Below, piece by piece: positions 1 through 7,482 of a stretch of DNA of 10,681 bases (the first letter of the stretch is position 1; each line of letters starts with the position of its first letter). The notes beneath the pieces were generated by a model. That model was not told where the DNA came from. It saw only the letters and a list, made by a program, of their open reading frames with translations, and ran no database searches. The stretch is from Planctomycetaceae bacterium. GTDB lineage: Bacteria > Planctomycetota > Planctomycetia > Planctomycetales > Planctomycetaceae. The stretch spans positions 16,562 through 27,242 of the forward strand of contig DOCI01000153.1 of the NCBI GenBank assembly GCA_003503535.1. Direction: 5' to 3'. The position numbers were made by a program, and so were the translations under genes.

Positions 1-34
1 GCTATGAAATGCGGATAAATGATCCCCAATGAGA

Positions 35-688
35 TTACTGAAGTCCCAATTGATCTTGCGATTCATCAGTAAATGCGAGGACTGTCCAATCGGCAACGTA
101 ATCCAGCAGTTGCCCTTTCAGATCGACTTGAGCATTATCAGGCACATCGATCGGCTCAAATCGTGACCAGTATTCAGCCGTTACTTTACCTTCTTCAATA
201 AACTCTTCAGCGTAGTAGCGTTCGATTAACTTATCAGACGTGTGTTCAAACTCGGTAATGAGTTCGTCGAGAGCTTCTTTGTCAGCATACTCGGGAAACT
301 CCTCGGCCAGCACCTTGCGATGGGCTTGCCAATAATCGCGATATTGATTCTGAGCTGCTTTGATAAATAGTTTTTCAACATTCTGACCGTACTCGGCTCC
401 CTGAAGTCGAACAGTCTTGAGATACCGGGAGTCATCTTCCTGGAATTGCTTATAAAATGCCTTTCCGATCGGTTCACTCACCTCGGCCACCAGTTTTTGA
501 GAGGCATCTTCGATGGCGGGAAGATGATCCTGCAGGCTTTCTTCGACTTCGCTGACTACTTTGCTTTTATCGACCGGTAATTCCGGTGACGAGCCGAACA
601 TCGCATAAGCCCAGGCTCCGCCAGTGACCAGGATCAATCCCGTGAGCAGTACATTGTTGAATGTAGCATTGGTAGATGAGGATGGCAT
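35..688 (-). CDS. Hypothetical membrane-anchored acidic protein, 217 aa
   Basis: I do not recognise this protein. It has one hydrophobic segment near the N-terminus (about residues 12-31, core LLTGLILVTGGAWAYAMF) that fits a signal anchor. The remaining ~185 residues are soluble, rich in Glu and Asp, and look mostly helical. The body contains aromatic stretches such as QNQYRDYW and VTAEYWSRFEPIDVP. The likely topology is N-in with the body in the periplasm, but no cysteines or enzymatic motifs are visible. The start is well supported: TAGGAG lies six bases upstream of the ATG. The gene is read away from the rest of the window, so its partners, if any, lie beyond the left edge. Existence as a gene is confident; function is unknown. 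Confidence 0.85.
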   Translation of the reverse strand: MPSSSTNATFNNVLLTGLILVTGGAWAYAMFGSSPELPVDKSKVVSEVEESLQDHLPAIEDASQKLVAEVSEPIGKAFYKQFQEDDSRYLKTVRLQGAEYGQNVEKLFIKAAQNQYRDYWQAHRKVLAEEFPEYADKEALDELITEFEHTSDKLIERYYAEEFIEEGKVTAEYWSRFEPIDVPDNAQVDLKGQLLDYVADWTVLAFTDESQDQLGLQ

Positions 689-694
689 TGTTTT

Positions 695-700
695 CTCCTA
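695..700 (-). promoter_or_regulatory. Ribosome binding site of the 217-aa gene
   Basis: On the minus strand this reads TAGGAG, followed by AAAACA and then ATG. It is the cleanest Shine-Dalgarno match in the window and fixes the start at 688. Most other genes here have weak or no visible Shine-Dalgarno sequence. Confidence 0.8.
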
Positions 701-1285
701 TTGTCTGATTGATATTTTAGGCTTGATCTTCTTAGTAAAAATTTGGAATCGGTGTACCCCAGGCTTGGAAACACATCTTAAAACGAAGCAAGCGACATGC
801 CGAATAGACATGGATATCTTTGATGCCACATAATATTGGAAAGTAAACTGTAAACTGGGGCATAATATGATTGCTAACCGGTCCATTAATATTGATTAAC
901 ATACGGCTGTTACAGTGTGATGATTGGTAATCGAACAGTATGGGAGCTCTCCAACCATTGAGGCGTGGAGGGATATGGAGCAACGTTTGGAGTGCTGCTG
1001 CTCCTTTGGTATCGATGGAAGTAATGCTTTGTTATGAGTCATGATCAAAATGATAAACTCTCGACGTGCCGGGAAATCAGACAGTGAATAACTGAAAATC
1101 GAGACTAACAGCAGTACAAAATTCAGGATGAGTGATCTGGAAAAAATTCAGCCAGTCTGTTAGTGTCCTTCTCTTGCATTCTGGCTCATTAATCACTTTT
1201 TGTTGTGCAGCACGGGACAGGATAATGCAGCAATCAATTCATTCTAATACTTATTGAGAATGCCTCTCGTTACCATCAGGCCAGT
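701..1285. other. Gene-free intergenic region between divergent genes
   Basis: No convincing coding sequence is present; the short open frames have poor composition and no ribosome binding sites. Because the flanking genes diverge, both promoters should lie here, but I could not fix a good -35/-10 pair for either. Visible structure: a tandem GTAAACT GTAAACT at 843-856, three copies of TGGAG at 966-970, 976-980 and 988-992, and the nested repeat at 1101-1167. AGG at 1278-1280 is a weak ribosome binding site for the gene starting at 1286. Confidence 0.6.
1101..1167. repeat. Inverted repeat enclosing a direct repeat
   Basis: GAGACTAACAG (1101-1111) is matched by CTGTTAGTGTC (1157-1167), which is its inverted copy with one mismatch out of 11. 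Between the arms, AAAATTCAG occurs twice in the same orientation (1118-1126 and 1143-1151), 25 bp apart. The loop of 45 bases is too long for a simple terminator and no T-run follows. It could be a regulator binding region upstream of the 1286 gene or the trace of an old insertion; neither is shown. Confidence 0.45.
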
Positions 1286-3355
1286 ATGAATAACTTTGGG
1301 CCCCAAACTTCATCCGAAAATCGGACGCCAGCGGATTCTCGCACTCGTCAAAAGCTGATTGGTTGCTTTTTTCTAGCATTGCTCGCGATCACATTTCTCA
1401 GGCCAATTGAATCCTCCGAATTCTGGTGGCATGCAGCCCGTGGTGCAGTTGTACTCAATGGGAATATTTGTCCCAGTCGCGTATTACTTGTCAACGAAAC
1501 AGCAAATGATGCAGACTGGTTGGCGGGCCTGGTTCCAATCGTCATTTGGGAGTTGGGAGGGCAGTGGGGCGTCAGTATCTATCCTGCTTTCGTGTTCCTG
1601 ATATGTCTTGCGATATTTTTTTATCAAACTCAATGTCGTCGGCTAGACGTAGTTGTCGTCTTTGGAATTCTCTTGAGTTTGTTTACGTTTGCCTGGACGC
1701 AGCCGATTCCTCAAAGTGTTGAATTGGTTCTGATGATCGTGTTGTTCAATTTTCTGACGAAGTATAGTGCCGAGCCTGATGTTAGTATGAATAGTCTGTT
1801 TATTCTGCTTTTTTGCTGGGCGAATTTCGGTGCACACATTCTCCTTGCTTACACACTTGCAAACGTATTTGTATTGTTTGCACACAAGCCGTGGAAAGAA
1901 AAACTGAGGTTTATTTTTTTTATGACTTTGGCAGTCAGTTTAACACCTCGAGGAATTCTGACAGTTTGGGACAGCTTGCACTCAGTAAGCCCCTGGCTCT
2001 TTTCAAGCGATGAGAGGATGCTTCTGTTTCAATGGCCGATCGGTGAGTTTCCCTCAATACTGTTTCAGATGACGTTTTTGATACTTGCCTTAATTCCAAT
2101 TTGTCTGGGATTGTGGCGGAGCATTTCTACTCGCGATTATGTGGCTTGTTTACTGTTAATCTCTGTTTCTTTGATGAATCCAGAACTGATTGGCATCTCT
2201 GTCGCTTGGATTGGTTTGACGCTTTGCGATTCATATCGCGATCACACAACGCAGGCACGTAATCTTATCACCGCTATGTCGTTTGTATGCCTGTATGGAT
2301 TCCATATTGCCAATCAGACTCCACTCGGTGTTATTGGATTAGATCCGCGACTGGACCAGCGACTTTTGCAGGATGGGCTGCCCAAATTGATTGAATCTGA
2401 AGTCGCCTGGTGCGATAGTACGCATGCTGGGGGATTATATTGTTACACTTCCGGGACAGGCCGCTGTTGGGATATCCCCATTCGAGCCCAAATCTGTGGG
2501 CGACTGCCTGATATCGATCTTTTCCGACGTGATTTGCTTCGTAATCGAGAGAGCCGCTATCGGAGACCAGACGGAACCTGGGGCGGGTGGTGGGTGACTG
2601 CTGAAGATCGTGGAATTGAAATCCTTCTCATTGACGCTGAAGAAACGGACATTCACGAATCTCTACAACTTACGGAATGGAAACCGACAGATCTCGACTC
2701 GTCGGTCATCCCGTACGTCAAAGCGAGTAATGTCGCCCATCAACCGGAGTTGATTCAGTGTCTTCAGGCCCAGGATATTGTCAGTTTCACTGACTGGAGT
2801 TTTGATTTCCAGCAGTTTTCCTCGTCTCAGCCATACATTGCTTTTTCTCGTGCAAACGCCGATAAATTGTCAAAATCCGCTGCGATCAGGCAAGCGAGAT
2901 TGTTTAATAGTCTCGGTTTGCAAGTTGCCTCGTTGAAAGTGTTGCTCGCTTTGCGAAATGTCTTCGATCCCGCTGAGTTTGAGTTGGACGTAAGATTGTG
3001 TCATCGAGGACTTGCATTGCGGGAGTGGAGTGAAGCTGGAGTCAACAGTTTGTTTCATCAGTGGATCGGCCGGGACGAACCTCTCACTGATTTTAAGATT
3101 AACAGTGATGGCATGTTTTTTGATGATGACTTTGAATCAGACTACCTGACTGGGAAGCTGGCGACGTGCCTTCAGCGTCCCGCTACAACTGCACAAGAAT
3201 ATTTCGCACTGGCGATGATCTCGATCGAGGCCGGAAATGTGACTCAGGCAATACGATTTTGGCAAATGGCGATCATAACCGACACCGACGATCGCTCAAT
3301 TGATCGAATTTCTAAACATTGGCTCAGTCTATTTGAAGCGGAATCTGAATCATGA
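1286..3355 (+). CDS. Multi-pass membrane protein, GT-C glycosyltransferase-like, with soluble C-terminal domain
   Basis: This 689-residue protein has about ten hydrophobic segments in its first half (first at roughly 22-40, others between about 80 and 345) and a soluble second half (about 350-689). The first extracytoplasmic loop carries [11 protein letters not shown] (43-53) and NDADWLAGL (74-82). This resembles the D-FWWHL-TG ... EWL pattern of ArnT/PMT-like GT-C membrane proteins, where the acidic residue before FWWH is a catalytic candidate; here it is Glu45. In that superfamily a lipid-linked sugar is transferred at the outer face of the membrane. The C-terminal part has several Cys (for example in [12 protein letters not shown] and GRCWDIP) and ends with a helical, TPR-like stretch around 637-662. 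The stop overlaps the next start as ATGA, so the two are translationally coupled. The GT-C assignment comes from recalled motif pattern and topology; substrate and activity are unknown. It could be an inactive scaffold. Confidence 0.7.
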   Translation: MNNFGPQTSSENRTPADSRTRQKLIGCFFLALLAITFLRPIESSEFWWHAARGAVVLNGNICPSRVLLVNETANDADWLAGLVPIVIWELGGQWGVSIYPAFVFLICLAIFFYQTQCRRLDVVVVFGILLSLFTFAWTQPIPQSVELVLMIVLFNFLTKYSAEPDVSMNSLFILLFCWANFGAHILLAYTLANVFVLFAHKPWKEKLRFIFFMTLAVSLTPRGILTVWDSLHSVSPWLFSSDERMLLFQWPIGEFPSILFQMTFLILALIPICLGLWRSISTRDYVACLLLISVSLMNPELIGISVAWIGLTLCDSYRDHTTQARNLITAMSFVCLYGFHIANQTPLGVIGLDPRLDQRLLQDGLPKLIESEVAWCDSTHAGGLYCYTSGTGRCWDIPIRAQICGRLPDIDLFRRDLLRNRESRYRRPDGTWGGWWVTAEDRGIEILLIDAEETDIHESLQLTEWKPTDLDSSVIPYVKASNVAHQPELIQCLQAQDIVSFTDWSFDFQQFSSSQPYIAFSRANADKLSKSAAIRQARLFNSLGLQVASLKVLLALRNVFDPAEFELDVRLCHRGLALREWSEAGVNSLFHQWIGRDEPLTDFKINSDGMFFDDDFESDYLTGKLATCLQRPATTAQEYFALAMISIEAGNVTQAIRFWQMAIITDTDDRSIDRISKHWLSLFEAESES

Positions 3356-4443
3356 CCCCAGCCAAATTCGCTTCCCGATTCTTATTACTCATTATCGTTG
3401 TTGTTCTCCCGATAATTTGGCAATACCCAAAACAAAGCAAAGAGCATGTCCCCTTAGCAGCTTACGAAAGTGAAAGCTTCAAAGTCGAAAGTCATTCCTG
3501 TCTGGAATGTCACGTAGAAATTGTGGAAGAATTCAAATCAGCGCCGCACGCTCGTACATTAGCTTCTGCTTCGGACTATACCCATTGGGACCGGTTCCTA
3601 GGAAAATCATTTCAGGATCCCTCCACAAATTTGGAATACCGTTTCGAGCAACTCAACTCGGAATACTTTCTGCGTTGCGATTCGGCAAACCAGGTGACTC
3701 GAGTTGACTGGATTTTTGGATCGGGTCGTCACGCTCAGACGCCAATATCATTGACTCAAGATAGCGATGGAAAACCTCAATTATTGGAACTCGCAGTCTC
3801 CTGGTATCCTGAAAATGGATTTGGTCTGACCTTGGGACAGACTGGTCGGGACAGGGAGAGAGTACACCCGCTCGGAACTTTCCATTCCGGGACAACATCA
3901 GAAGAATGTTTTGCATGTCATAGTACGTGGCTCAAACTCGATGAGAAACATTTTGTTTCAAGTCACATTATTCCCAATGTTGGTTGTGTACGATGTCATT
4001 ATGATGCGAAAAATCATGCGAATCGGCAGACTCAGGGACTTCCGGATTCTCTCGAAGACCTCTCCATTCTCGATGCCGTGGAAATGAATCGCCGTTGCGG
4101 AGTTTGTCATCGAAGTCCAGATGAAATTCCTGTACAGGACCTCACCCCCGATAACAAGTTGCTCATTCGTTTTGCACCTGTGGGGATGTCGATGAGTCAA
4201 TGTTTCATAGAATCAAAGGGAGTTAAGTGCACATTATGTCACAATCCGCATCGCCTTGAAGATCGCAGTGACGCCGAGTTTGCCAAGGTCTGTCACGGTT
4301 GCCATAACCAAACTCAATTCAACCATGCCATTTGCCCTAAAGTGAAGACGGATTCCAATGAATGCCTGAGTTGCCACATGCCGCAAGTCGAAGTACAGGA
4401 TTCGCTACGATTCACAGATCATTGGATTCGAGTTCGTGACTAA
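3352..4443 (+). CDS. Heptaheme c-type cytochrome, membrane anchored
   Basis: The 363-residue product has seven CxxCH heme c sites: C50-H54, C186-H190, C212-H216, C249-H253, C293-H297, C314-H318 and C338-H342. An N-terminal hydrophobic segment (about 9-23) acts as signal peptide or membrane anchor, placing the protein on the periplasmic side, where heme is attached. The [13 protein letters not shown] segment ahead of CTLCHNPH, and the ending CHMPQ ... FTDHWIRVR, match a family of cytochrome c554-like multiheme proteins, often fused to or encoded near TPR proteins in Planctomycetes and Acidobacteria. The expected role is electron transfer; the donor and acceptor cannot be deduced. About 130 residues without a CxxCH motif separate the first heme from the rest and may form a distinct domain. 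The start overlaps the upstream stop (ATGA), implying coupled expression with the GT-C-like protein. The cytochrome call is certain; the physiological role is open. Confidence 0.93.
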   Translation: MTPAKFASRFLLLIIVVVLPIIWQYPKQSKEHVPLAAYESESFKVESHSCLECHVEIVEEFKSAPHARTLASASDYTHWDRFLGKSFQDPSTNLEYRFEQLNSEYFLRCDSANQVTRVDWIFGSGRHAQTPISLTQDSDGKPQLLELAVSWYPENGFGLTLGQTGRDRERVHPLGTFHSGTTSEECFACHSTWLKLDEKHFVSSHIIPNVGCVRCHYDAKNHANRQTQGLPDSLEDLSILDAVEMNRRCGVCHRSPDEIPVQDLTPDNKLLIRFAPVGMSMSQCFIESKGVKCTLCHNPHRLEDRSDAEFAKVCHGCHNQTQFNHAICPKVKTDSNECLSCHMPQVEVQDSLRFTDHWIRVRD

Positions 4444-4500
4444 ATAAGGGCGATAATCCAATGAGTACACATAAACATTGTAATATGGCTTGATTCTTAT

Positions 4501-4528
4501 TTGACTGATAGGGTAAGATACTTAATAT
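4501..4528 (+). promoter_or_regulatory. Candidate promoter of the DUF1559-lipoprotein pair
   Basis: TTGACT (4501-4506) resembles a -35 box, and TAATAT (4523-4528) lies 16 bases later as a moderate -10 box. It sits about 50 bp before the DUF1559 start, in an AT-rich gap of 136 bp after the cytochrome gene. An inverted ACACG-TT-CGTGT follows at 4536-4547 and could be an operator. Only the sequence match supports this. Confidence 0.4.
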
Positions 4529-4579
4529 TCTAAACACACGTTCGTGTAAATTCTGTTTCTTTTAAATTGAAAGAATGCT

Positions 4580-5596
4580 ATGAAATCATCCCCATTGCTA
4601 TTCCGATTCAAATCACGAGGTTTCACACTCATCGAACTACTGGTGGTCATTGCGATCATCGCAATATTGGTGGCTTTGCTACTCCCTGCTGTGCAGCAGG
4701 CGCGCGAAGCCGCTCGTCGCTCGGCCTGTAAAAACAATCTCAAGCAATTAGGGCTCGCGTTGCACAATTACCACGATACTCACAGGAGATTTCCTCCGGG
4801 ACGTGTCCGCACCTCAGGCTGCACTTCAAACACTTGGCAGACCAGTAACATCACCTGGCTTGCACGCATCTTACCGCAAATGGAGCAATCGGCTATTTAT
4901 GATAGCATTGATTGGGAGCGTGGATGTGCGACTAATGGGCAAACAGGAGCCAATGGCCCACATAGTGCCAATCCGGGCGGTGCACGTCGTCAGATCGTTG
5001 CAGCTTATCGCTGCCCTTCGGAGCCGGGACGTGGCAAAGTGCGCTGGGTTGCACCAGATGGTAGCGTGGTGAATGGGGCAACTCCAAGTGGATCTTTTGC
5101 TTCAGGCAATTATGCGGGCTGTGTGGGTGCGGTTTCGCGTGAAGGTGGCACGAATCCAAGTGGAATGTTTGGCACAAACTCCGGGGTTAGAATGCGAGAT
5201 ATTACTGACGGAACATCGAATACACTGATGGTGGCCGAATTTGTTATTGGCTTCCCGCACCTACAGGTTAACCCAACCGGGACGCAACCCCATGAGCTTT
5301 GCCCAACGACCGGATCTCCTTCGACATCTTCAACACGTGCGACCGGGTTTTCCTGGTTCTACGGAGAAATGCCCAATGCATCGTGGTTCTCAGCGAATAC
5401 CGGTCCTAACAGCAAGCAGTGGGATTGTGGCAGCAACACAAACTACATCAATTTCGCTGCTCGAAGCCAGCATAAGGGAGGTGTTCAGGTTTGTCTCGCA
5501 GATGGCTCTACAAGATTCGTGAGCGAGAACATCAATCTTGAGACTTGGCGGAATGCAGGTGACAAAGCAGACGGTGAAGTTTTGGGCGAGTGGTAA
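4580..5596 (+). CDS. DUF1559 domain protein with type IV pilin-like N-terminus
   Basis: The 338-residue protein starts with a prepilin-type cleavage/methylation site: [18 protein letters not shown], with cleavage expected between G14 and F15 and Glu at position +5 (E19). A single hydrophobic helix follows (about 15-36), then the segment [18 protein letters not shown] that marks DUF1559 (SBP_bac_10) proteins, which Planctomycetes carry in large numbers. Near the end, H298 is followed by nine residues and then D308-G309, the H-x9-DG signature of this group. Several Cys in the body may form disulfides. By analogy it is exported through a type II secretion/type IV pilus-like pathway and stays at the inner membrane or in an assembly; the exact role of these paralogues is not established. 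The start has only a weak purine-rich AAAGAA upstream. The small lipoprotein gene 53 bp downstream probably shares its transcript. Confidence 0.93.
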   Translation: MKSSPLLFRFKSRGFTLIELLVVIAIIAILVALLLPAVQQAREAARRSACKNNLKQLGLALHNYHDTHRRFPPGRVRTSGCTSNTWQTSNITWLARILPQMEQSAIYDSIDWERGCATNGQTGANGPHSANPGGARRQIVAAYRCPSEPGRGKVRWVAPDGSVVNGATPSGSFASGNYAGCVGAVSREGGTNPSGMFGTNSGVRMRDITDGTSNTLMVAEFVIGFPHLQVNPTGTQPHELCPTTGSPSTSSTRATGFSWFYGEMPNASWFSANTGPNSKQWDCGSNTNYINFAARSQHKGGVQVCLADGSTRFVSENINLETWRNAGDKADGEVLGEW

Positions 5597-5649
5597 GCCT
5601 ATCCTGTTCTCTCTGGACTCATCGAATTTTTGATAAGGTATAATTTGAA

Positions 5650-5829
5650 ATGAAAATATCCAAATGGGGTAAGCCGCTCCTCATGCTACTGTTATTATTC
5701 ATTGGTGGATTCTCGCTAAACGGATGTAGTGGTCCACAAGATGGCGACGTGGCGGATGCCGAAGCAACTGAGTCAGATGAGCCTAGTCTCACCGAAGAAG
5801 AAGCCGCGAACGAGCCAGCTGAGTATTGA
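5650..5829 (+). CDS. Small polyacidic lipoprotein, 59 aa
   Basis: This gene is short and easily missed. The protein begins MKISKWGKPLLMLLLLFIGG: a basic N-terminus and hydrophobic core ending in the lipobox LNGC, with Cys26 as the lipidated residue. The mature part (26-59) has 12 Asp/Glu and no Lys, Arg or His, and looks disordered. Ser at +2 would favour outer membrane sorting under the E. coli rule; whether that rule holds in Planctomycetes is uncertain. AAGG (5634-5637) lies 12 bases before the ATG, somewhat distant for a ribosome binding site. It follows the DUF1559 gene by 53 bp and is closed by a strong terminator, so the two form a likely operon. Small lipoproteins behind DUF1559 genes are a recurrent planctomycete arrangement as I recall it. 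Function is unknown. Confidence 0.82.
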   Translation: MKISKWGKPLLMLLLLFIGGFSLNGCSGPQDGDVADAEATESDEPSLTEEEAANEPAEY

Positions 5830-5865
5830 TAGCAGTCGTTCATCCGAACTCAGACCGAATAGAAT

Positions 5866-5900
5866 AAAGTCCCCGCTAATACACAGTGGGGACTTTTCTT
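5866..5900 (+). terminator. Intrinsic terminator of the DUF1559-lipoprotein operon
   Basis: AAAGTCCCCGCT (5866-5877) pairs with AGTGGGGACTTT (5885-5896): 12 pairs including one G-U, with a seven-base loop. A T-rich tail (TCTTCGTTT) follows. It lies 36 bp after the lipoprotein stop and is a textbook rho-independent terminator. Confidence 0.9.
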
Positions 5901-5923
5901 CGTTTCGGCTATTGACCGGTAGA

Positions 5924-6194
5924 GCGATCGAAAAGTTGAACACGACCGTCACGACACGACCTTTCTTTTGATGGCTTCGGGACGAGAAGGGGGGCTGTCC
6001 AAGAATAAGAATTCCAAGGGGACCAGCGGAAATCGCGTGAGCTCCGAAACCTTGTGATCGAAATCGCCAAGACAATCGGCTACAGCTACACGCGAATCAT
6101 TGCGAAATTGCGGAAACTCGGGATTGAGAAGATCCGCCGTTAGACAGTTCGGGATATCCTCAAGGAAGATAAGATTAAGCCGGGGCCTGATTGA
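5924..6194 (+). pseudogene. Decayed transposase remnant (HTH and start of integrase region)
   Basis: No intact frame exists, but three frames joined give a recognisable protein. The first is VTTRPFF-stop-WLRDEKGG (5948-5995), the second a short linker (LSKNKNSKG, about 5996-6022), the third RELRNLVIEIAKTIGYSYTR onward (about 6036-6191). The pattern RELR-LVIEIA-TGY-YTRI--LRKLGI----TVR-ILKE matches the helix-turn-helix region preceding the integrase core in planctomycete transposases as I recall them. In-frame stops lie at 5969-5971 (TGA), 6141-6143 (TAG) and 6192-6194 (TGA). The first two sit where Arg and Gln would be expected, so each fits a C-to-T change. The catalytic DDE part is absent. 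The remnant begins right behind the terminator, a common safe place for insertion. The left edge is uncertain. Confidence 0.65.
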
Positions 6195-6350
6195 ACCTCG
6201 AATAGAAAATATCATAATATTGTCACAGACAGCTCTGCTGCATATTGATAGTAATATCGCAAGGATGAAGTCTTGTTGTGAATGCGACTCATGCCTGGTC
6301 CACAGTAGTGGAGCCTGCCTGGGTAATGAAAGATTGAAGCGTTGGGTGGA

Positions 6351-7364
6351 TCATTCAGGAAGCTCAGAGATCCACTCTTGAAACTGGTCGTCATCTACAT
6401 TTCGGCCGCTAATCACAATCACAATATCGCCTTCTCCGTCAAGATTTGCCTTCCCGGTTAATACCGCTGCCAGCGAAATGGCACCGGAAGGTTCGGTCTT
6501 CAATCCGTGGCGATCAAATACCCATTTCATCGCCTGCCGGGTCTGGAGATCGGGAACGGTCACAGCCGTTTTGACATGTTTTTTCAGAACAGGCCAGTTG
6601 TGGTGACCGACATCATAGGAAAGTAAACCGTCGCAAATTCCGGTCGGTTGTTTCAGGCTGATTCTTTCTCCTGCTTTCAGGGATTGGGCGAAGTCGTCTG
6701 CGGTGTCTGGTTCTACGCCGATGATTTCTGCTTCCGGGAAACCATCGGCTATCGCTAACGACTGACCAGCCATCAAGCCGCCACCACTGATGGGGCAATA
6801 AAAGTGTGAGACTGTTCGTCCCTGTCGTTTTAATTCATCAACGATTTCCAGCCCTCCCACACCGTTGCCTGCGATGACGTTGTTATCATCGTAGGGAGAT
6901 GCCTGAACGCCATGCTCCTCTTCGGCAATTGTGCGTGTGAGTTGATCTCGAATACCGGTTTCATGATCGGTGGCAATATCGTAAGTGCGAATTTCTGCAC
7001 CGAAAGAACGTGTCAGATCGAACTTCACCTGCGGTGCACTTTGTGGCATCACAATAATCACTCGCTTGCCATATCGCATACCTGCGTACGAAATTCCTGA
7101 GGCAAAGTTCCCCGAGGAATGGGCAGCGACCGGCTGATCTGAAATTCGTTCCAGATTGTTGGCCATCCAGTTCAAAGCCCCCATCACCTTGAATGAGCCC
7201 GTTGGCGAAGAACCGTAATCTTTTATCCAGACATGGCGATCTTCGGGGAAACCGAGTTCCTTTTCCAGTCGATAGGATCGAATCAAAGGCGTGGGAGAGA
7301 GATGCTTCCGGATGACGGATTCTGCATTTCGTACATCTTGAATTGTAGCAGTGGTAATGGACAT
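6351..7364 (-). CDS. PLP-dependent threonine/serine dehydratase-like enzyme (fold type II)
   Basis: The 337-residue protein has the landmarks of the tryptophan synthase beta/threonine dehydratase fold. The PLP lysine is K59 in TGSFKVMGA, the substrate-carboxylate loop is S83-S-G-N86, the phosphate-binding glycine loop is S193-G-G-G-L, and EPSGA (291-295) and SGRN (319-322) line the cofactor ring. Such enzymes eliminate water and ammonia from Ser or Thr, or racemise Ser, in the cytoplasm. There is no C-terminal ACT domain, so isoleucine-type feedback control is not expected. Several signature positions differ from standard IlvA or serine racemase: KxMGA for KxRGA, AGNGVGGLE for AGQGT--LE, SGGG for GGGG, SGRN for SGGN. 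A different substrate, such as a beta-hydroxy or diamino acid, is therefore possible. The start has only a weak GAGAA upstream. It lies 118 bp downstream of the DUF1501 gene, on the same strand. Confidence 0.85.
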   Translation of the reverse strand: MSITTATIQDVRNAESVIRKHLSPTPLIRSYRLEKELGFPEDRHVWIKDYGSSPTGSFKVMGALNWMANNLERISDQPVAAHSSGNFASGISYAGMRYGKRVIIVMPQSAPQVKFDLTRSFGAEIRTYDIATDHETGIRDQLTRTIAEEEHGVQASPYDDNNVIAGNGVGGLEIVDELKRQGRTVSHFYCPISGGGLMAGQSLAIADGFPEAEIIGVEPDTADDFAQSLKAGERISLKQPTGICDGLLSYDVGHHNWPVLKKHVKTAVTVPDLQTRQAMKWVFDRHGLKTEPSGAISLAAVLTGKANLDGEGDIVIVISGRNVDDDQFQEWISELPE

Positions 7365-7386
7365 AACTGTGTTCTCGACTGGAAGA

Positions 7387-7426
7387 ATTCTCTCTTTGGG
7401 TATCAGGGGCAGGGGAGTGAGAGAAT
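7387..7426. repeat. 8-bp inverted repeat upstream of the dehydratase-like gene
   Basis: ATTCTCTC (7387-7394) and GAGAGAAT (7419-7426) are perfect inverted copies 24 bases apart, in the leader of the minus-strand dehydratase-like gene. No T-run follows on either strand, so this is not a standard terminator. An operator or leader hairpin is possible. Confidence 0.35.
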
Positions 7427-7482
7427 ATCAATGTGAGTGGAAGCAGATTGCTCTGCCTTTTAGCGGAGTTGTTTCATTGTGA

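Noticed and set aside
757..860. CCCCAG/CTGGGG inverted pair
   Set aside because: Six bases with about 90 bases between them is not meaningful.
977..1004. GGAGCA ... TGCTCC inverted pair
   Set aside because: A six-base match at this distance is expected by chance.
1200..1226. TTGTTG followed by GATAAT as a promoter for the 1286 gene
   Set aside because: The -35 match is poor and the spacing is 15 bases, too weak to annotate.
6299..6312. TCCAC-AGTA-GTGGA hairpin after the dehydratase-like gene
   Set aside because: Only five pairs and no T-run on the minus strand, so not a credible terminator.
6961..7431. 156-codon minus-strand open frame
   Set aside because: It overlaps the dehydratase-like gene in another frame; the PLP motifs show which frame is real.
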